Translations under genes and position numbers: made by a program | Notes under the pieces: model-generated | What the model was told of the DNA's origin: nothing | Databases searched by the model: none | The model's input: only the letters and a program-made list of their open reading frames with translations | Shown: positions 1-11,424 of the stretch, piece after piece | Layout of the letters: the number at the start of each line of letters is the position of its first letter | How positions within the stretch are numbered: the first letter of the stretch is position 1 | Source of the DNA: Paulownia fortunei | Taxonomy: Eukaryota; Streptophyta; Magnoliopsida; Lamiales; Paulowniaceae | Direction of reading: 5' to 3' | Length of the DNA: 64,000 bases | Assembly: GCA_019321725.1 (NCBI GenBank) | Contig: CM033115.1 | Location: 9,000,673 to 9,064,672 of the forward strand

Positions 1-953
1 ACTTTCTTTCAATATGTTCCACTTATTCCATGGACCGTTATGCATAGATATATATACAGAAAGTGGTCAGACTTCATGGGGTACCACTATCTATTATTTC
101 TGATAGAGATTCAAGGTTTTTATCTATATTCTGGAAGAGTTTACACAAGGCATTGGGAACACAATTATCTTTCAACACTGCATATCATCCTCAAACTGAT
201 GGACAATTAGAGCGAACAATACAAACAATGGAAGATATGCTTAGAGCTTGTGTATTAGATTTTCATGGACAATGGAGCAAATTTTTACCTTTAGTGGAAT
301 TCTCTTATAATAACAGCTATCAGTCCACTATTAGAATGGCCCCCTATGAAGCATTATATGATAGAAAATGTAGATCTCCAGTTCATTGGGATGAATTGGT
401 AAAAAGAAGCTTTTGGGCCCAAATATGATTCGAGAAATGATAGAAGTTGTGGCACAAATTCGTTAACGAATGTAGACTGCCCAGAGCTGACAAAAAAGTT
501 ATGCTGATCAAAGAAGAAAAATGTTAGAATTTGCTGTAGAAGATCAGGTATTTCTGAAGGTATCTCCAATGAAGGAGATTATGCGGTTTAGAAAGAAAGG
601 AAAGCTAAGTCCTACATATATTGGTCCATTTCATATTACTAAATGAATTGGGGATGTGGCTTCAAACTTGACCTACCTGGATCAATGTCTCAAGTGCACA
701 ACGTATTTCATGCATCTATGCTGAGGAAATATATTGCAAATTCATCTCATATTCTGAAGAATGAACCAATAGAGCTGAAAGAAGATTTGAGTTATGAAGA
801 AAGACCTATTGAGATTCTTTTATGAGAAGTAAAACAACTCATAAATAAAATAATCCCATTGGTTAAAGTATTATGGAGAAATCAATCAACAGAATAAGTT
901 TCTTGGGAAAGGGAAGATGATATGAAACTCAAGTATCCAAAACTCTTTCGGTA
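1..953 (+). pseudogene. Ty3 pol fragment: integrase core end and chromodomain-like tail
   Basis: The polyprotein end of element B1 would splice element cDNA into host DNA. The open part at 63-428 carries the second catalytic Asp in SDRDSRF and the HPQTDGQLER motif with the catalytic Glu, followed by the conserved MAPYEALY block. After a frame break the C-terminal part resumes at 643-825 (VHNVFHASMLRKYI) and ends near 953 with VLWRN and SWEREDD, the aromatic pattern of the chromodomain tail in Tekay/Del-type chromoviruses. Stops occur at 426-428 and 823-825 and in the tail (TAA in place of the residue before VSWERE), so no functional protein can be made. The lineage comes from the motifs, not from a tree. 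Confidence 0.85.
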
Positions 954-993
954 AGTAAATTTTGAGGATGAAATTTTAATAAGGAGGGAAAGA

Positions 994-3900
994 TGTAATA
1001 CCCAAACCTCACACTACTCACTTGGCCAATATGATTCATGCATTACATGCTACTTATATGCTAATTTGCATTAACGTTTACATCGCATTTTTTATAGCAT
1101 TCTTAATCATTATACCTACAATGCTATCACTTGATGTTAGTAATTGAGATCCTACAACCTAATTAAGTGATTCTATATTTAGATAAGATAAAGAATAGAT
1201 TGATCAATAGGGTATTCAAAGGTTGTATGTTAAAATTTTAGAAGTGTTAAAGGTGTCATTTGTAAGCTTATATGATTCGATTCGATTTGATCGAGGTATT
1301 TTAAAGGTATACATCTACAGATTAACATACTTGGGATATTGGACATGATATAATGTGATTTAAGTATCTTAATAAAAGGTTCATATATGCATGTAATTTT
1401 AGAAAATGAAAACTAGACAATCATTTAAGAATCGAATGTCGATCGGTTTGGAGATCGAATCAACGGTTAAAAAATTAGGGCATAATGTATTATCCGATCA
1501 TATGGAGATTAAAGTAGGTTGTACATAGATAAATAAGTAATGAGAAACACTAGATTAGGGCTGTATAAGGTGTGAAAAATATCAGATTTGAACCACAAAT
1601 CGACACCTCAACTTTGCCACCTCAACCTTTCTTCATTTCTACCCTTGAGCCACGATCAAAAACTATTTTATGAGCTATTTCACTTCCAAAACCTTCATAT
1701 TGAATTTTAAAAATTGATCTCAAGTAATTCCAAGTAAAGAAAAAAAGTGAAGGAAGCAAAGGGAAGTAAGGAGGATCAAGTTGAATCTAAAATCTGTGCA
1801 TAGGTGAGCTTTAATTCATGTTTTTGATTTAAGTTCTTGAATTGTTTGAGGGTTTATGATTTTTAAAGATTTTATTATTGATTATAATGATGTTAGGATG
1901 TTATTTGTCGTCTTTTAGTTCACAAAAGAAGGATTTTTAGTTGTAAAATCACAATAAAAATTACTAGGGACAGAAACTGTATACTTGCTGATTTTTGATA
2001 TTTATGCTTTATATATGTATAATAACTTGATTAAAACCTGTATATTTCACCATATATGTGTTTATATATGAGTCTAGGTGATTTATGTAAATTTAGAGAG
2101 GTTATAAATTTTAATATAGTGTGATAATTAAAGAGGTACTCAAAACTGTCTTCTTTGAAATTCAGATTCTGTCCTATGTGAATGGTGCTACTTTTCAATC
2201 AATAAATCTATTATTTTTGATAGTAATTTGACCTGGTTGTCTCTTTATATGTGTTATATAAGTATGGTGAAAATTTGGGAGTGATTGAATGTACATAAGG
2301 GTGCCAAAACCATTAATGTCATGAAGTGTGCAAAACTGTCACGGTAGGAAAACAATCTATTTCAGTGTGTTGTGAAGAGAGCTAAACTTGGGAAGCTAAT
2401 CCATGAGTTTTAGAAATTATATGAGATTTTTACATTTATATACATGTTATATAAGTTTGGTAAAAATTTGGGAGTGATTGGATATGCTTAGGGTTGTCAA
2501 AATTACCATGTAACTAAGTTGGACAGCAAGAAAAAATGAAAATGTGAATTTGCCCCATTTGATAACTTAGCATATTTCAACCTAGACATGTTGCTATTGA
2601 GTGTTAACAATTAGGTACATGATATTAGAGTTATAATACTTCAAGTTTATGAATTTTACATGTATCTTAGATAAGAAATTAAGGTATTGGAGGGACTAGA
2701 TTGGGTTCTAGTTTGTAAAACCTAGATAGTTTGGTGTTTAAGGTCTTAGTATGATATTTTATGCTTTCAACTTGCCAAATTGGGAATGGTGCTTGATATT
2801 GGGTAATATTACAGGCTATTTTACATTTAAGATTGGAGTGAAATAATAAACAAATCTAGACTAAGCCACCAATCAAGTGAAAGGTAAGTAAAGATCCATT
2901 TGCAACTACAATGTAAGAACATAGTATGTCTTGAAGCATGTATACCTAATATGTTAATGATATTAAATTTGACTAAGAGTCTTATGATTCTTGAAACATG
3001 TTAAGAGCAAGATGACTTGCATTGTATATTGAACATATCATTCACGAGCATTTACACGTGTATGCACAGTATATGAGTATAGTAGAGGTTCTTGCATGCA
3101 CGATATGATTTGACACATGGTTTTCAGAAAGAAAATATTTTTGTTGGCCACTACTAGTGTACCGAGGCACGCGAGACGTGCTTATATGATATTTTAGGGC
3201 ACCGTGGGTGTTACTTCTCGGAGAATTACAGGGGTTGACAGGGGGTGTGTCCCTGGTTGTCACGAGAGGGTGAACCACTTAACTGTGCCCTTATTAACTC
3301 TTCCAATGGAAAGACTTCTGGAGGATCACAGGGGAAGACAGGGGGTGGACTTTTAGTGATCCCAGGAGATGGCCCTTGGACTGAGTCATTTGTTTATGGC
3401 CACGTGATTATTGATATTATTCAGAGCTCTATCCGGTGCATAATAGGTGGGTCAAGGGCCCAATAAATGAAGTAATTTTTAATGAAAACTTTTTGATTCA
3501 TGAGTACTCAATTTGACACATTTATAGCATCATATCTTAGAGTTGAGTTGCATGAGATTTTATGCCATACTCTTGTTATGCATGATTTTTACTTATTGAG
3601 CGTTAGCTCATGTAGCTCATGCATTATAGGTGAACATGGTGAGACTTGAGACCTCTGGTTTACTGGCTAGCAGTGGAGCTCCTACAGGCTTTCAAAGATC
3701 AATATACTTGGATAATGACCTGTTGGGTGATTTTGTAAGCTGTGTTTTTTATTTTACAGTTATTGTATTATATTTGTGACTTTATCCTGTATATCACTTT
3801 CAAAACTCCTTTGTGATAGAGAGTTTGGGTTTGTGATGGTTTTGAAAGACTTGGTTAATGTTTAATAACTACATATGTATATACAGTGTGACAGGATACG

Positions 3901-4039
3901 AAAGCACTTTACTAAAAATCAATGTTTAGTTGAACTAAGTAGGAAAAAAAAAGGGTTATACACATGCATAGATGCACAAATTATGTTGTACAGGTTGTTT
4001 ATATATATATTTTATACATATTATTGGGAGGTTGTGACA
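994..4039 (+). repeat. 3' LTR of element B1 (B-type LTR, about 3.05 kb)
   Basis: The LTR starts directly after the purine tract with TGTAATACCC and ends with GTTGTGACA. The reverse-oriented solo LTR at 11425-14402 matches it along its length, which fixes both ends. The middle (about 2140-2570) contains diverged internal repeats built around a 'gtgcaaaactgtcacgg' block. A GC-richer stretch at about 3170-3470 carries two similar 30-bp segments about 100 bp apart (from about 3220 and 3320). It contains no gene; the 73-codon frame at 3245-3466 is discussed under findings. Confidence 0.9.
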
Positions 4040-5163
4040 CAAATATTCTAAAAACTTCATGCGGTTAGAGACAGAGTTTACCATTGAAGAATTCTCATAC
4101 TCCCCAAATTTTAACACCAGAGCATATTGTTATTGAATTAGACCCTTCTTCATCATTCTTATTGATTTTACAACATTCCATTTTTATTTACAACTCACAA
4201 TATTTTTAGCACTATGCAATTTTTTTGTTGTTCTATTTTTTTGAAGAAAAACTCCGCCACTTATCTTATATTCCAACCCAATTTTCTTTTACTAGCTCAC
4301 CTTGTCAATGGAATATTTCTTAAACTCCAGATCATTTTTAGAACAACAGTAAGATAATAGTGCATTTAAGATAGGTAAGAAGATGTGGTTACAAAAAAAA
4401 ATGCTTGTTTATTGAAAGGCTCAAAGTGGCTCACTGTAGGGAATGTTTTCTTAGAACATCACATGGGTAACAAGCTGACTTGGCCATGATGCTAGAAATC
4501 CTAATGCGTTAATCATTTTTCAAGTAGTGCTCAATCAGTTGCTCACCTCGATAGACTAAAAGAAAAGTTTGAACATTCAAACCCTTCATGTCAAAAATTC
4601 AAGTGATGATTAAAGCAAGGGCATAAGCACTACCTATTTTGACATGCTTGTCTCCACGTTGAATAACATAACTATGTGTGCAAAAAGATTTGAATATAAT
4701 TATTACAAAAATATATTAACCAAAGAATAATATCAAAGTCCAAAACAACACCCATCACCAATCAAACCACATTATCCGTGCTTAATTTTAATCATTGAAG
4801 TTGGAAGAACATCTACAACTCAAAAAAAATTGATAATTCACAAACTTGCCATATTATGTTAAAAAAATAGGGCTCATCTCAAGAGTGTTAAAGTTACCCT
4901 TTACTCTATCACCATTTTTCATAGTTTCGACAGACCCAAAAGAAAACACTCCTAAATTTAAAAAAAAACTAAAAAAACATACATTGAACACACAAGACTT
5001 GATATCAACTATCCCCTCCCCTAACCTAATTGTAACATTGTCCCCAATGAAATATATAGAAAACTAGAGTTTAGAATATATTATGTGAAATGTGACTTAT
5101 TGAAAAATAAAGTTGAAACAATATAATATATACACTATTAGTTGAAACCAATAAGGATAAATT
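4040..5163 (-). other. Noncoding 3' region of Athila-like element E2
   Basis: No gene is visible here. The AT-rich sequence aligns by eye with 40742-41895 of element E, for example the shared 'ttctaaaaacttcatg' block at about 4048 and 40749. It contains a purine tract on the minus strand (4251-4263). The 73-codon plus-strand frame at 4846-5067 has no counterpart of interest in the other copy and is taken as chance. Confidence 0.65.
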
Positions 5164-5757
5164 TTATAGGTTGAGAGTTAAATTCACTTTACGTTTTCGA
5201 CCATTATCCTTGTTAGACCAATTCATACGAGCCAATGTTGGACCAAGTTCGGACACATATACTAGAAATTGATCAATCAATTGGTTAGGTGTTGGAATAG
5301 AAATATGAATTCGTCTCGAAGACGGTGCAATATTTTTTTTTTTCTAGAACATGATCTACAAATGATAGCAAACCATCGAAGAATCATTCACATTAAGAAT
5401 GCCTATAGGTTTCTGGTGAATGTTGAGTTATGCCTAAGAAACAACTTGAAATAATTCCTCTAGTATACCAAAACCGCCAGATAGAATGATGAATGCATCT
5501 ACATTGTTTAACATATTAGGCATTCTATTATGATATTCTATACTGCTAAAGGTTGTGGGATAACTCCTAAAACTTTGACTTCTCCTACATGAGCAGAAGT
5601 AGCAACACTCCCCATTAACCCCAGACTGCCTCCCCCATACCCTAAATGAATTTTTCTTTCTGCTAATGTTCTACTAAAGTTATTGGCTGCCTCTATAAAC
5701 TCACCATTTTTTTCTAGATTGACTCCACAAAAGACACAAATACAGTTGAACTTGAGT
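5164..5757 (-). pseudogene. LOG cytokinin-activating enzyme pseudogene, copy inside element E2
   Basis: LOG enzymes release active cytokinin bases from their riboside monophosphates in the cytosol and nucleus. Read on the minus strand, this region encodes a recognisable but broken LOG: an N-terminal CVFCG segment, a phosphate-binding GGGSLGLMG, and a C-terminus ending in KRKVNLTLNL before TAA. Lesions include a TAG at 5538-5540, a deletion of about 43 bp just downstream relative to the copy at 41896-42549, and two stops where the other copy reads WAQ. The TAG is shared with the other copy. There are no intron-like gaps, although plant LOG genes normally have several introns. The flanks on both sides are retroelement sequence shared with element E, so the gene travelled with the element. 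Confidence 0.85.
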
Positions 5758-6779
5758 AGAAGACCTTATTTTTATTTATTTATTTATTTTTTTAAAGTGA
5801 GTTGTGCAAAAATGAAGTATGATGCTATTTATTAAGGTGTGAACAAGGAATATATTTATTGCATGTTTTTTTCTTTTGTCAAAAAGGTTGAAAATAAGGA
5901 TACAAAATTTAAAAAATTGTTACTTACACGTGAATGTACATATAGTTGTGACTGTGGCTCATATCTTCCTCTAGTTTTACATCCAGTAACCACTTAAACA
6001 CCCTCTATGGGTCGAGGATATGCTTTCTATCCAATTTTCTTATAAAATGGCAAACAGAGTCTTTTAATGTCAAATTCCCAAGACTATAGCGCCATATTCA
6101 TCCAAGAAGGCATTCCATAAATCAAGAATTGTACGTTATACTAATCCACATGAATGCATCTCAAGAGTTAATATAATGTCATCTAAAGACTTCATACTCA
6201 GTCCATCCCTAATTAATTGAATTTTATCTTCTCAATTTTTAGAAATCATTCTTAAGGAACGATACTTTGGGTTGTAAGCCCATTGAGAACATTTGTGACA
6301 AACTTGTATGTTTTTCACCCTTCGTCTTTTTTAATATGTTCTTTTACCAAAACCAAGTATGTATCTAGTAAGCAAATTTGAAAACTCACCTACTACTCTT
6401 ACATTTGCCTCAATTATCTATAATATGTCCCCTAGGATGCCCTTATGCATAATTATCCTTAATGTTTCACTCCAGTTTTATAAATTTTAAAAATTATAAT
6501 TTTAGGAAGAAAAGGAAATCGCTTCTTGAGAGTTAGAAGAATGTCATCCATTTTAAAAAGAAAAATAAAAGAGAATGAAAAAAAAGAGAAACTTTGTACA
6601 GAGATTTCAGTTGTACTTCAATAGCCACTGAGTGTTGTTATCCACCATTTGACCTGGAAAAGAAAAGAAATAAAATAAATAAAAGAAATAAAAGAAAGAA
6701 GCTTACAAAATAAATAAAGTTAGAGAAAAATATATATATACACATATTAATCATAATAATGGTTAGAAAGAGAAAGAGT
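5758..6779 (-). pseudogene. Spacer with an unrecognised degraded reading frame shared with element E
   Basis: On the minus strand, about 6440-5950 gives a degraded reading frame containing CHKCSQW, then MISKN, SLDDIILTLEMHSCGL and LWNAFLDEYG. The block at 43116-42829 in element E encodes a clearly related frame (SLDHIILTLETHSCEL). I do not recognise the protein. The CxxC pair could be a remnant of a metal-binding motif. It lies between the integrase end and the LOG copy in both elements, so it may be a second captured host fragment or an old extra frame of this family. The rest of this stretch is AT-rich spacer. Confidence 0.5.
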
Positions 6780-7006
6780 CTCCAATTGTAAAAATTGATT
6801 ATCTAGAAACAGTTTAAGTCATTCTCTGTTCACTTTGAATACATTAGGATTCTCAATGCCATTCTCTCTAGGATATACCTCTTTTACAACCAAAGGACCA
6901 CTCCACCTTGATCTCAATTGTTTAGGAAATAAATAAAATTGAGAATTATAAACCAAAACTTTTTAACCAACCTGAAATATTTTTCTTGAAATTTAATTAT
7001 CGTGAA
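6780..7006 (-). pseudogene. Athila-like integrase C-terminal remnant (E2)
   Basis: Read on the minus strand, this matches the integrase end of element E (43510-43765). The shared segments include LRSRWSGP, VVKEVYP and ENPNVFKVN, the SH3-like tail found after the DDE core in Ty3 integrases. It is cut at 7006 by the insertion of element A, so the catalytic core is missing here. No start codon or complete domain remains. Confidence 0.75.
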
Positions 7007-8641
7007 TGTAATGTCCAATTATCTCCTACATAGTCAATAATAAACATCTTGCATGAATATGCATCTAATCAATGTGTATTATTGAATTATGCACAAATAG
7101 CATGATTGCATAAATATGAATAATTATTATTATATGCTCCATTTATGCTTTAACATGTATTAGTACACAAAATATGAGATCAAACTTTTGTTTCTTGATT
7201 TAACATATTCCTTAACTGGCTTTTTGCAGTGAAAAGCTCGGTATCTCGATTAAGAAAGATTGATGTATTGAATGACCATGAAATAAATTATTTGTATTGC
7301 TCCATACTTGTTATGTTGCATTTGGCTAAGAACTAAAAGTATGCAAAATGGTGCAATTTGATTGGTTGGTTGGCTAGGTTGCATGAAATCATTCTAAACT
7401 ACATTGTACTTGATTACAATACCAAAGCATCAATTTGTGTCATCTCCCTAGCCCATAAACGTGGCTTTTGGCATGAGAAGACACTAAGCATGATGCAACC
7501 AATCATCACTCTCCACTTGCCACTCTTTGAAATGTCAAACAAGTTATTTTTAACCATGATTTCTTATGGAAACTCCTAAACAATGACCAGCCTTCTTCTC
7601 CAAAGTTTCTCCTAAATTTCTACACTCTCTTACTCACAAAAAAATTAAATTCCATAGGAATCCATAGAATACAAACTAGAACAAGTTTTCACCATTTTAA
7701 GCTTGAAAACTATTGATTTTGGAGTTTAATTCCAATCTAATCAAGGTATATTCTTTTTCAATATGGTATCTTGGATGATTACATGTTTTAGTATCTTTTT
7801 TTACAATTAAAAATTTAAGTGGGTTAGACTTGAAACCAAAACCAAGCTAGTTAAACTTATTTTTAACAAAATTGATAGTCTTGTGAAATATGCTTAATTT
7901 ACTTATTTCTATTAATCTTGTAGTGCTTGTATTGTGTTTGGAAGCTCCTATGAATGAATGAAAACAATAGCAATTAGTTTGCTTAATTGAAGGTTATAAT
8001 TAATTTAAGTTATAATCGAGTTTACGTCATGTTAATTTAAATTGTGTGAATGTTTTAGGGGCTGCCCTAATAATTATGTTTGAATTATTAGTTATTTAAT
8101 GGCTGCTCTAATGTTTAATGTCTTGAATTAGTAGTAAAATATGGAGTATGCATTGTTTTTAAAGTTATGTAATTAATATGGAATTGTTTACAAAAGATTG
8201 AAAATTATTTATGATTTTAACTAGAATAGACTAAATGATTTATAAAAAGGATATTAAATGGTACATGATTTGATTATGTTAGGCGTTTAACACATCATAT
8301 CATCCAAAAAGATTGACCTTTTCACTTAGCACAAAGTGGACTTGAGATAAGTTGAAACTTTCATTTGTTGTATCACAAGAATCATATAATGTTGTTCATG
8401 TTTTAATGTGATTGTCATTATTTATCAAATGATGTAATGTTTGATGCATTTATGGTTTATGAAGCATGATACTATTAAGAATATAATGAGGTTTTTTGAA
8501 AAGGAAGTAGGGTACTTGATTGATGGTTGGGCAGACAAGGGACACGGGAGCGATCGGCAGGCCTAACAAATGGTGGGAAATACTTGAGGTTGAAAAACCA
8601 ACATAGGAAAGCGATAATGAATGAGATAGAATACGGCTAAT
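7007..8641 (+). repeat. 5' LTR of element A, first part
   Basis: It begins TGTAATGTCCAATTATC and matches the 3' LTR (55814-57018) closely up to about 8180, including the shared block around 7360-7580 and 56175-56400. The rest, to 8641, is present only here because the 3' LTR is truncated. It is interrupted at 8641 by solo LTR J. I see no gene; the 73-codon frame at 7358-7579 is LTR sequence that happens to be open in both copies. Confidence 0.8.
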
Positions 8642-10560
8642 TGATAATTTGGTTTTATACCAATAATTTATATATATTTTGATTATCATTTACTTTGTTT
8701 TCAAGTATTTTTGTTACTTTTTATGCATTTAGTCTTAAATATTGTAGGTAATGACAATAAGAGAAGAAAATGGAAAGATATCAAAAACTTAGTTGAAATG
8801 TGAATAATTTGAGTTGTGGTGCTATTGATGGCAGTTTTTGTATTTCACTCATAACTATTGGCAAAAATTTCATATCATATTTATTTTTGATCCATTGGAA
8901 AGCCAAGAGATATATCTACAACTTCTATGTTTACCACAAAATCCAATTCAGTCAATGTTAATGAGAAAAACTGCGTTTAAAAGTCAGCAATGGGCTGCAA
9001 GTTTCTAGTACGACACATCTTAGTATTTCAGGAATAACACGGGCCACCGATGTCCTATTCAGTTGATTCCAGTGCCTATGGAACAAAAAAGACATATATA
9101 TATATAATTTATTAGAATATATAAAAATTTAATTAAGCTTATAAAGAGGTCAAAAATCAGTTTTAATGGCCTATATAGTGTCAAAATGCTGAAATTGAGC
9201 TGCCAGGACAGAATGCCCGACGCCTAGGCACCAAAACAGAGCACGTAGGCGCTGTCCAAAGCTTCCAAGACAGAATGCACAGTGCCTAGGCACTGTTATT
9301 CCATGCCTAGGTGCTGCCCTTCCAACAAAAAAGACGTTGATGCAATTTTTTGGCGACAAGTGGCAATGGATCACAAATTTTGGCATTTTTATGAGATATA
9401 CACATTAGATACACCTATATATCATTACCCATGTGATGCTCTAGTGGATACACTACATTAGCGGAGAGAAGAAGGAGAAAAAGCCAAGAAAAGGGGATGA
9501 ATTTCAGGTTTCTTTTGAAAAGCCAAGAAAAGTGGGAGGATTTTTAGGTTTCTTTTGAAGAAAAGCCAAGAAAAGTGGAAGGATTTCAAGATTTCTTTTG
9601 GAAGACTCTTGGAGAGAAGTTTAAAAGGGCAAGATCAACATCAACCAAAAGGAGGAGGAGGATTGGTTCTTGGAACCAAAGAAGGTCATTGGGTGCTTGG
9701 AGACAAGACCCATTCCATTTTCTGCAATTGAAGACAAGGAGTTATTCTTGGAGGCAAGGAGAGCTTCAACCATTCATTCCACTTCACAAATTGGTGAACA
9801 ATTTCCATGTTCTTTCTTATTTATTTCTTGAAGTTGTATTCATCCATGGTGAACTAAACATTTATTTCTAGAGGATGATGTAACCTTATTTGATCTTATG
9901 TTTTGAATTCCAAATAATATCAGTTCAAGTTCTTCATCTTGTTTGTGTTATCTTGTTTAGTATTTCATCTTGATTAATTGATCACTAATTGAGATTATTT
10001 GACATATGAGATTCGGCACTCGAGAGAGGGAATTTTATACATGATCGTAGGGATAACACAACTTAGGAATCATAGAATTGAGAAGCTTATGAAACCTTTG
10101 AAGTTTTGAAGAAGAATTCATTGAACTTTTGTAGAGTTTTATTCTTGAATTTTTATAGGGATATCGAAATTCATGTTAGAACTCATAGTCAATTCGGCAC
10201 TCGAAAGAGGGAATTGATGAGCTTAGGAATTCTTAACTTACATGTGTTGATTGACTTGAATTGATATATTTTGGAAGGAAGAACATATGTGATAATTAGG
10301 TGAGTCATTCATCTAGAATATCTTGTTCATAAGGTGTTTGTTATATTGTTTCTATAAACTCCATTCTTGTCTATGCATTTTCATCTTACTTTACTTTGTT
10401 TTCCAATCATCATTCGATCTTCTAGATAAAATTAGGACTATTTGAACTACAATACTTAATGCAATTTTTTATTACAATCCCTGTGGATACGATACTCAAC
10501 TCACCGTTGTATTAAAACTTGACACCGTTCACTTACGGTTAGCAAAATATTTCACAAACA
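8642..10560 (+). repeat. Solo LTR J (1.9 kb), unrelated to the other LTR families here
   Basis: The ends are TGATAATTTGG and TTTCACAAACA, flanked on both sides by CTAAT (8637-8641 and 10561-10565), a clean 5-bp target duplication. The right part has 'ccctgtggatacgatactc' just before the end, a sequence often seen near the 3' end of plant LTRs, which suggests plus orientation. Inside are three tandem copies of a roughly 40-bp unit (9481-9601), a palindrome cluster (9215-9312) and two copies of 'ttcggcactcga' near 10012 and 10193. The 98-codon frame at 9575-9871 starts in the tandem repeats and resembles nothing I know. Confidence 0.85.
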
Positions 10561-10565
10561 CTAAT

Positions 10566-11155
10566 ACCTGAGGTTGAAAGATCAAGTATGGAAACCCCGT
10601 ATTATTTCTCTTATTGGCCAATCATTATGAACAGATTCTGAAAACTTCAATCTATCACTATTAGTTAGGTACCACACTTCAAGGGCCCTAAAGAATGATT
10701 TATGAATGAAAGTTATTAAATACAAAAATGTATTTTAGTAATTTATGAGATGTGCATATATGCTATTTGTTATTGCATCAGTTTTACCTTACTGAGCATT
10801 TACCTTATTAGATTTATATGATATAAGTGGAAATGTACAGGTTTAGAGATTAACTGAGTCTCTAGAGCGACCGGATAGAGATTTGTTCATATGCCATGCT
10901 TCAAGTTGTTTTATTTTTTTTTAAAATAAGCCACTTTATTATGGTTTTATAAACAGATGTACTCAGTTTTGAATTATGTATATGGTGTGTTTAAAATAAT
11001 TAAAAAATAAAAAAATAAATTCAAGTTCTTTCTCTTGTAGCCAAAAAGGGGAATTTTATTAAAACCATAACTCTAGTATTGATGAAAAGTTAACATTTCT
11101 TGACTTAACTGCATTAGCTTGTTTAGGTTCTGCAGTTAGGTTAAGGGGAGTTACA
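10566..11155 (+). repeat. 5' LTR of element A, second part
   Basis: This continues the LTR after J and its target duplication. The end is placed at GGGGAGTTACA (11155) because the LTR starts with TGTAA and such ends mirror each other; this boundary is inferred. No initiator-Met primer-binding site follows, and gag begins in mid-protein at about 11222, so the binding site and gag start appear deleted. Confidence 0.6.
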
Positions 11156-11221
11156 ATTTGTGAGCGGAGGTTTAGTCATTCCTATAGACAGAAGAAGGTA
11201 TATGAACACATCCTGGCTGGA

Positions 11222-11424
11222 AAACTCGGTCAACTACTTATTTGACTATCTTTGACTATATGCGAATTGATGATATTGAAAAGGTACTATGTGCAATTTT
11301 CTTGTTGAAGAAGGATGCTAAAACCTGGTGGGAAGGAGCTAAACTTACAGTGAATATGGAAGAGTTGACTTGGGAAAGGTTTAAAATATTATTTTATGAT
11401 AAGTATTTCACCAGGGATGCTAGG
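11222..11424 (+). pseudogene. Ty3 gag, first part (element A)
   Basis: This capsid-type gag fragment would help form the virus-like particle in the cytoplasm. It shows the usual retrotransposon gag pattern: [10 protein letters not shown], then a WWEGAK motif, then TWERFK and [11 protein letters not shown]. The frame stops where solo LTR B begins at 11425 and resumes at 25777 with [14 protein letters not shown], exactly the expected continuation. The amino terminus is missing, probably by deletion next to the LTR. Apart from this truncation the fragment is free of stops. Confidence 0.85.

Larger units (their letters stand above)
1..4039 (+). mobile_element. Tekay-like Ty3 chromovirus, 3' part only (element B1)
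   Basis: This is the right-hand end of a plus-strand Ty3 element whose 5' LTR, gag and most of pol lie left of the window. Seen in order are the integrase core, a chromodomain-type tail, a polypurine tract (about 981-993) and an LTR beginning TGTAATACCC and ending GGTTGTGACA. The sequence just after it (4040 on) matches the inside of the Athila-like element E near 40745, so B1 inserted into an Athila-like element. CAAAT at 4040-4044 would be the right target duplication; the left one is outside the window. Confidence 0.85.
4040..7006 (-). mobile_element. Athila-like Ty3 element fragment carrying a LOG copy (element E2)
   Basis: This 2.97-kb stretch is colinear with 40742-43765 of element E. 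In element orientation it reads: integrase C-terminus (7006-6780), spacer, an unrecognised reading frame, the LOG copy, then 3' noncoding sequence with a purine tract near 4251-4263. It is cut on the left by element B1 (4039) and on the right by element A (7007, with GTGAA at 7002-7006 as the candidate target duplication). The Athila-like RT/RNase H fragment at 63185-64000 has the same orientation and is probably the same element, separated by the nested insertions and a deletion. Confidence 0.8.

Noticed and set aside
7358..7579. Open frame repeated at 56175-56477
   Set aside because: Both lie at the same position of the two LTRs of element A, so the similarity is LTR homology and not evidence of a gene.
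9575..9871. 98-codon open frame rich in Arg and Trp within solo LTR J
   Set aside because: It begins inside the tandem repeats, lies wholly in an LTR and shows no domain; a chance frame is more likely.
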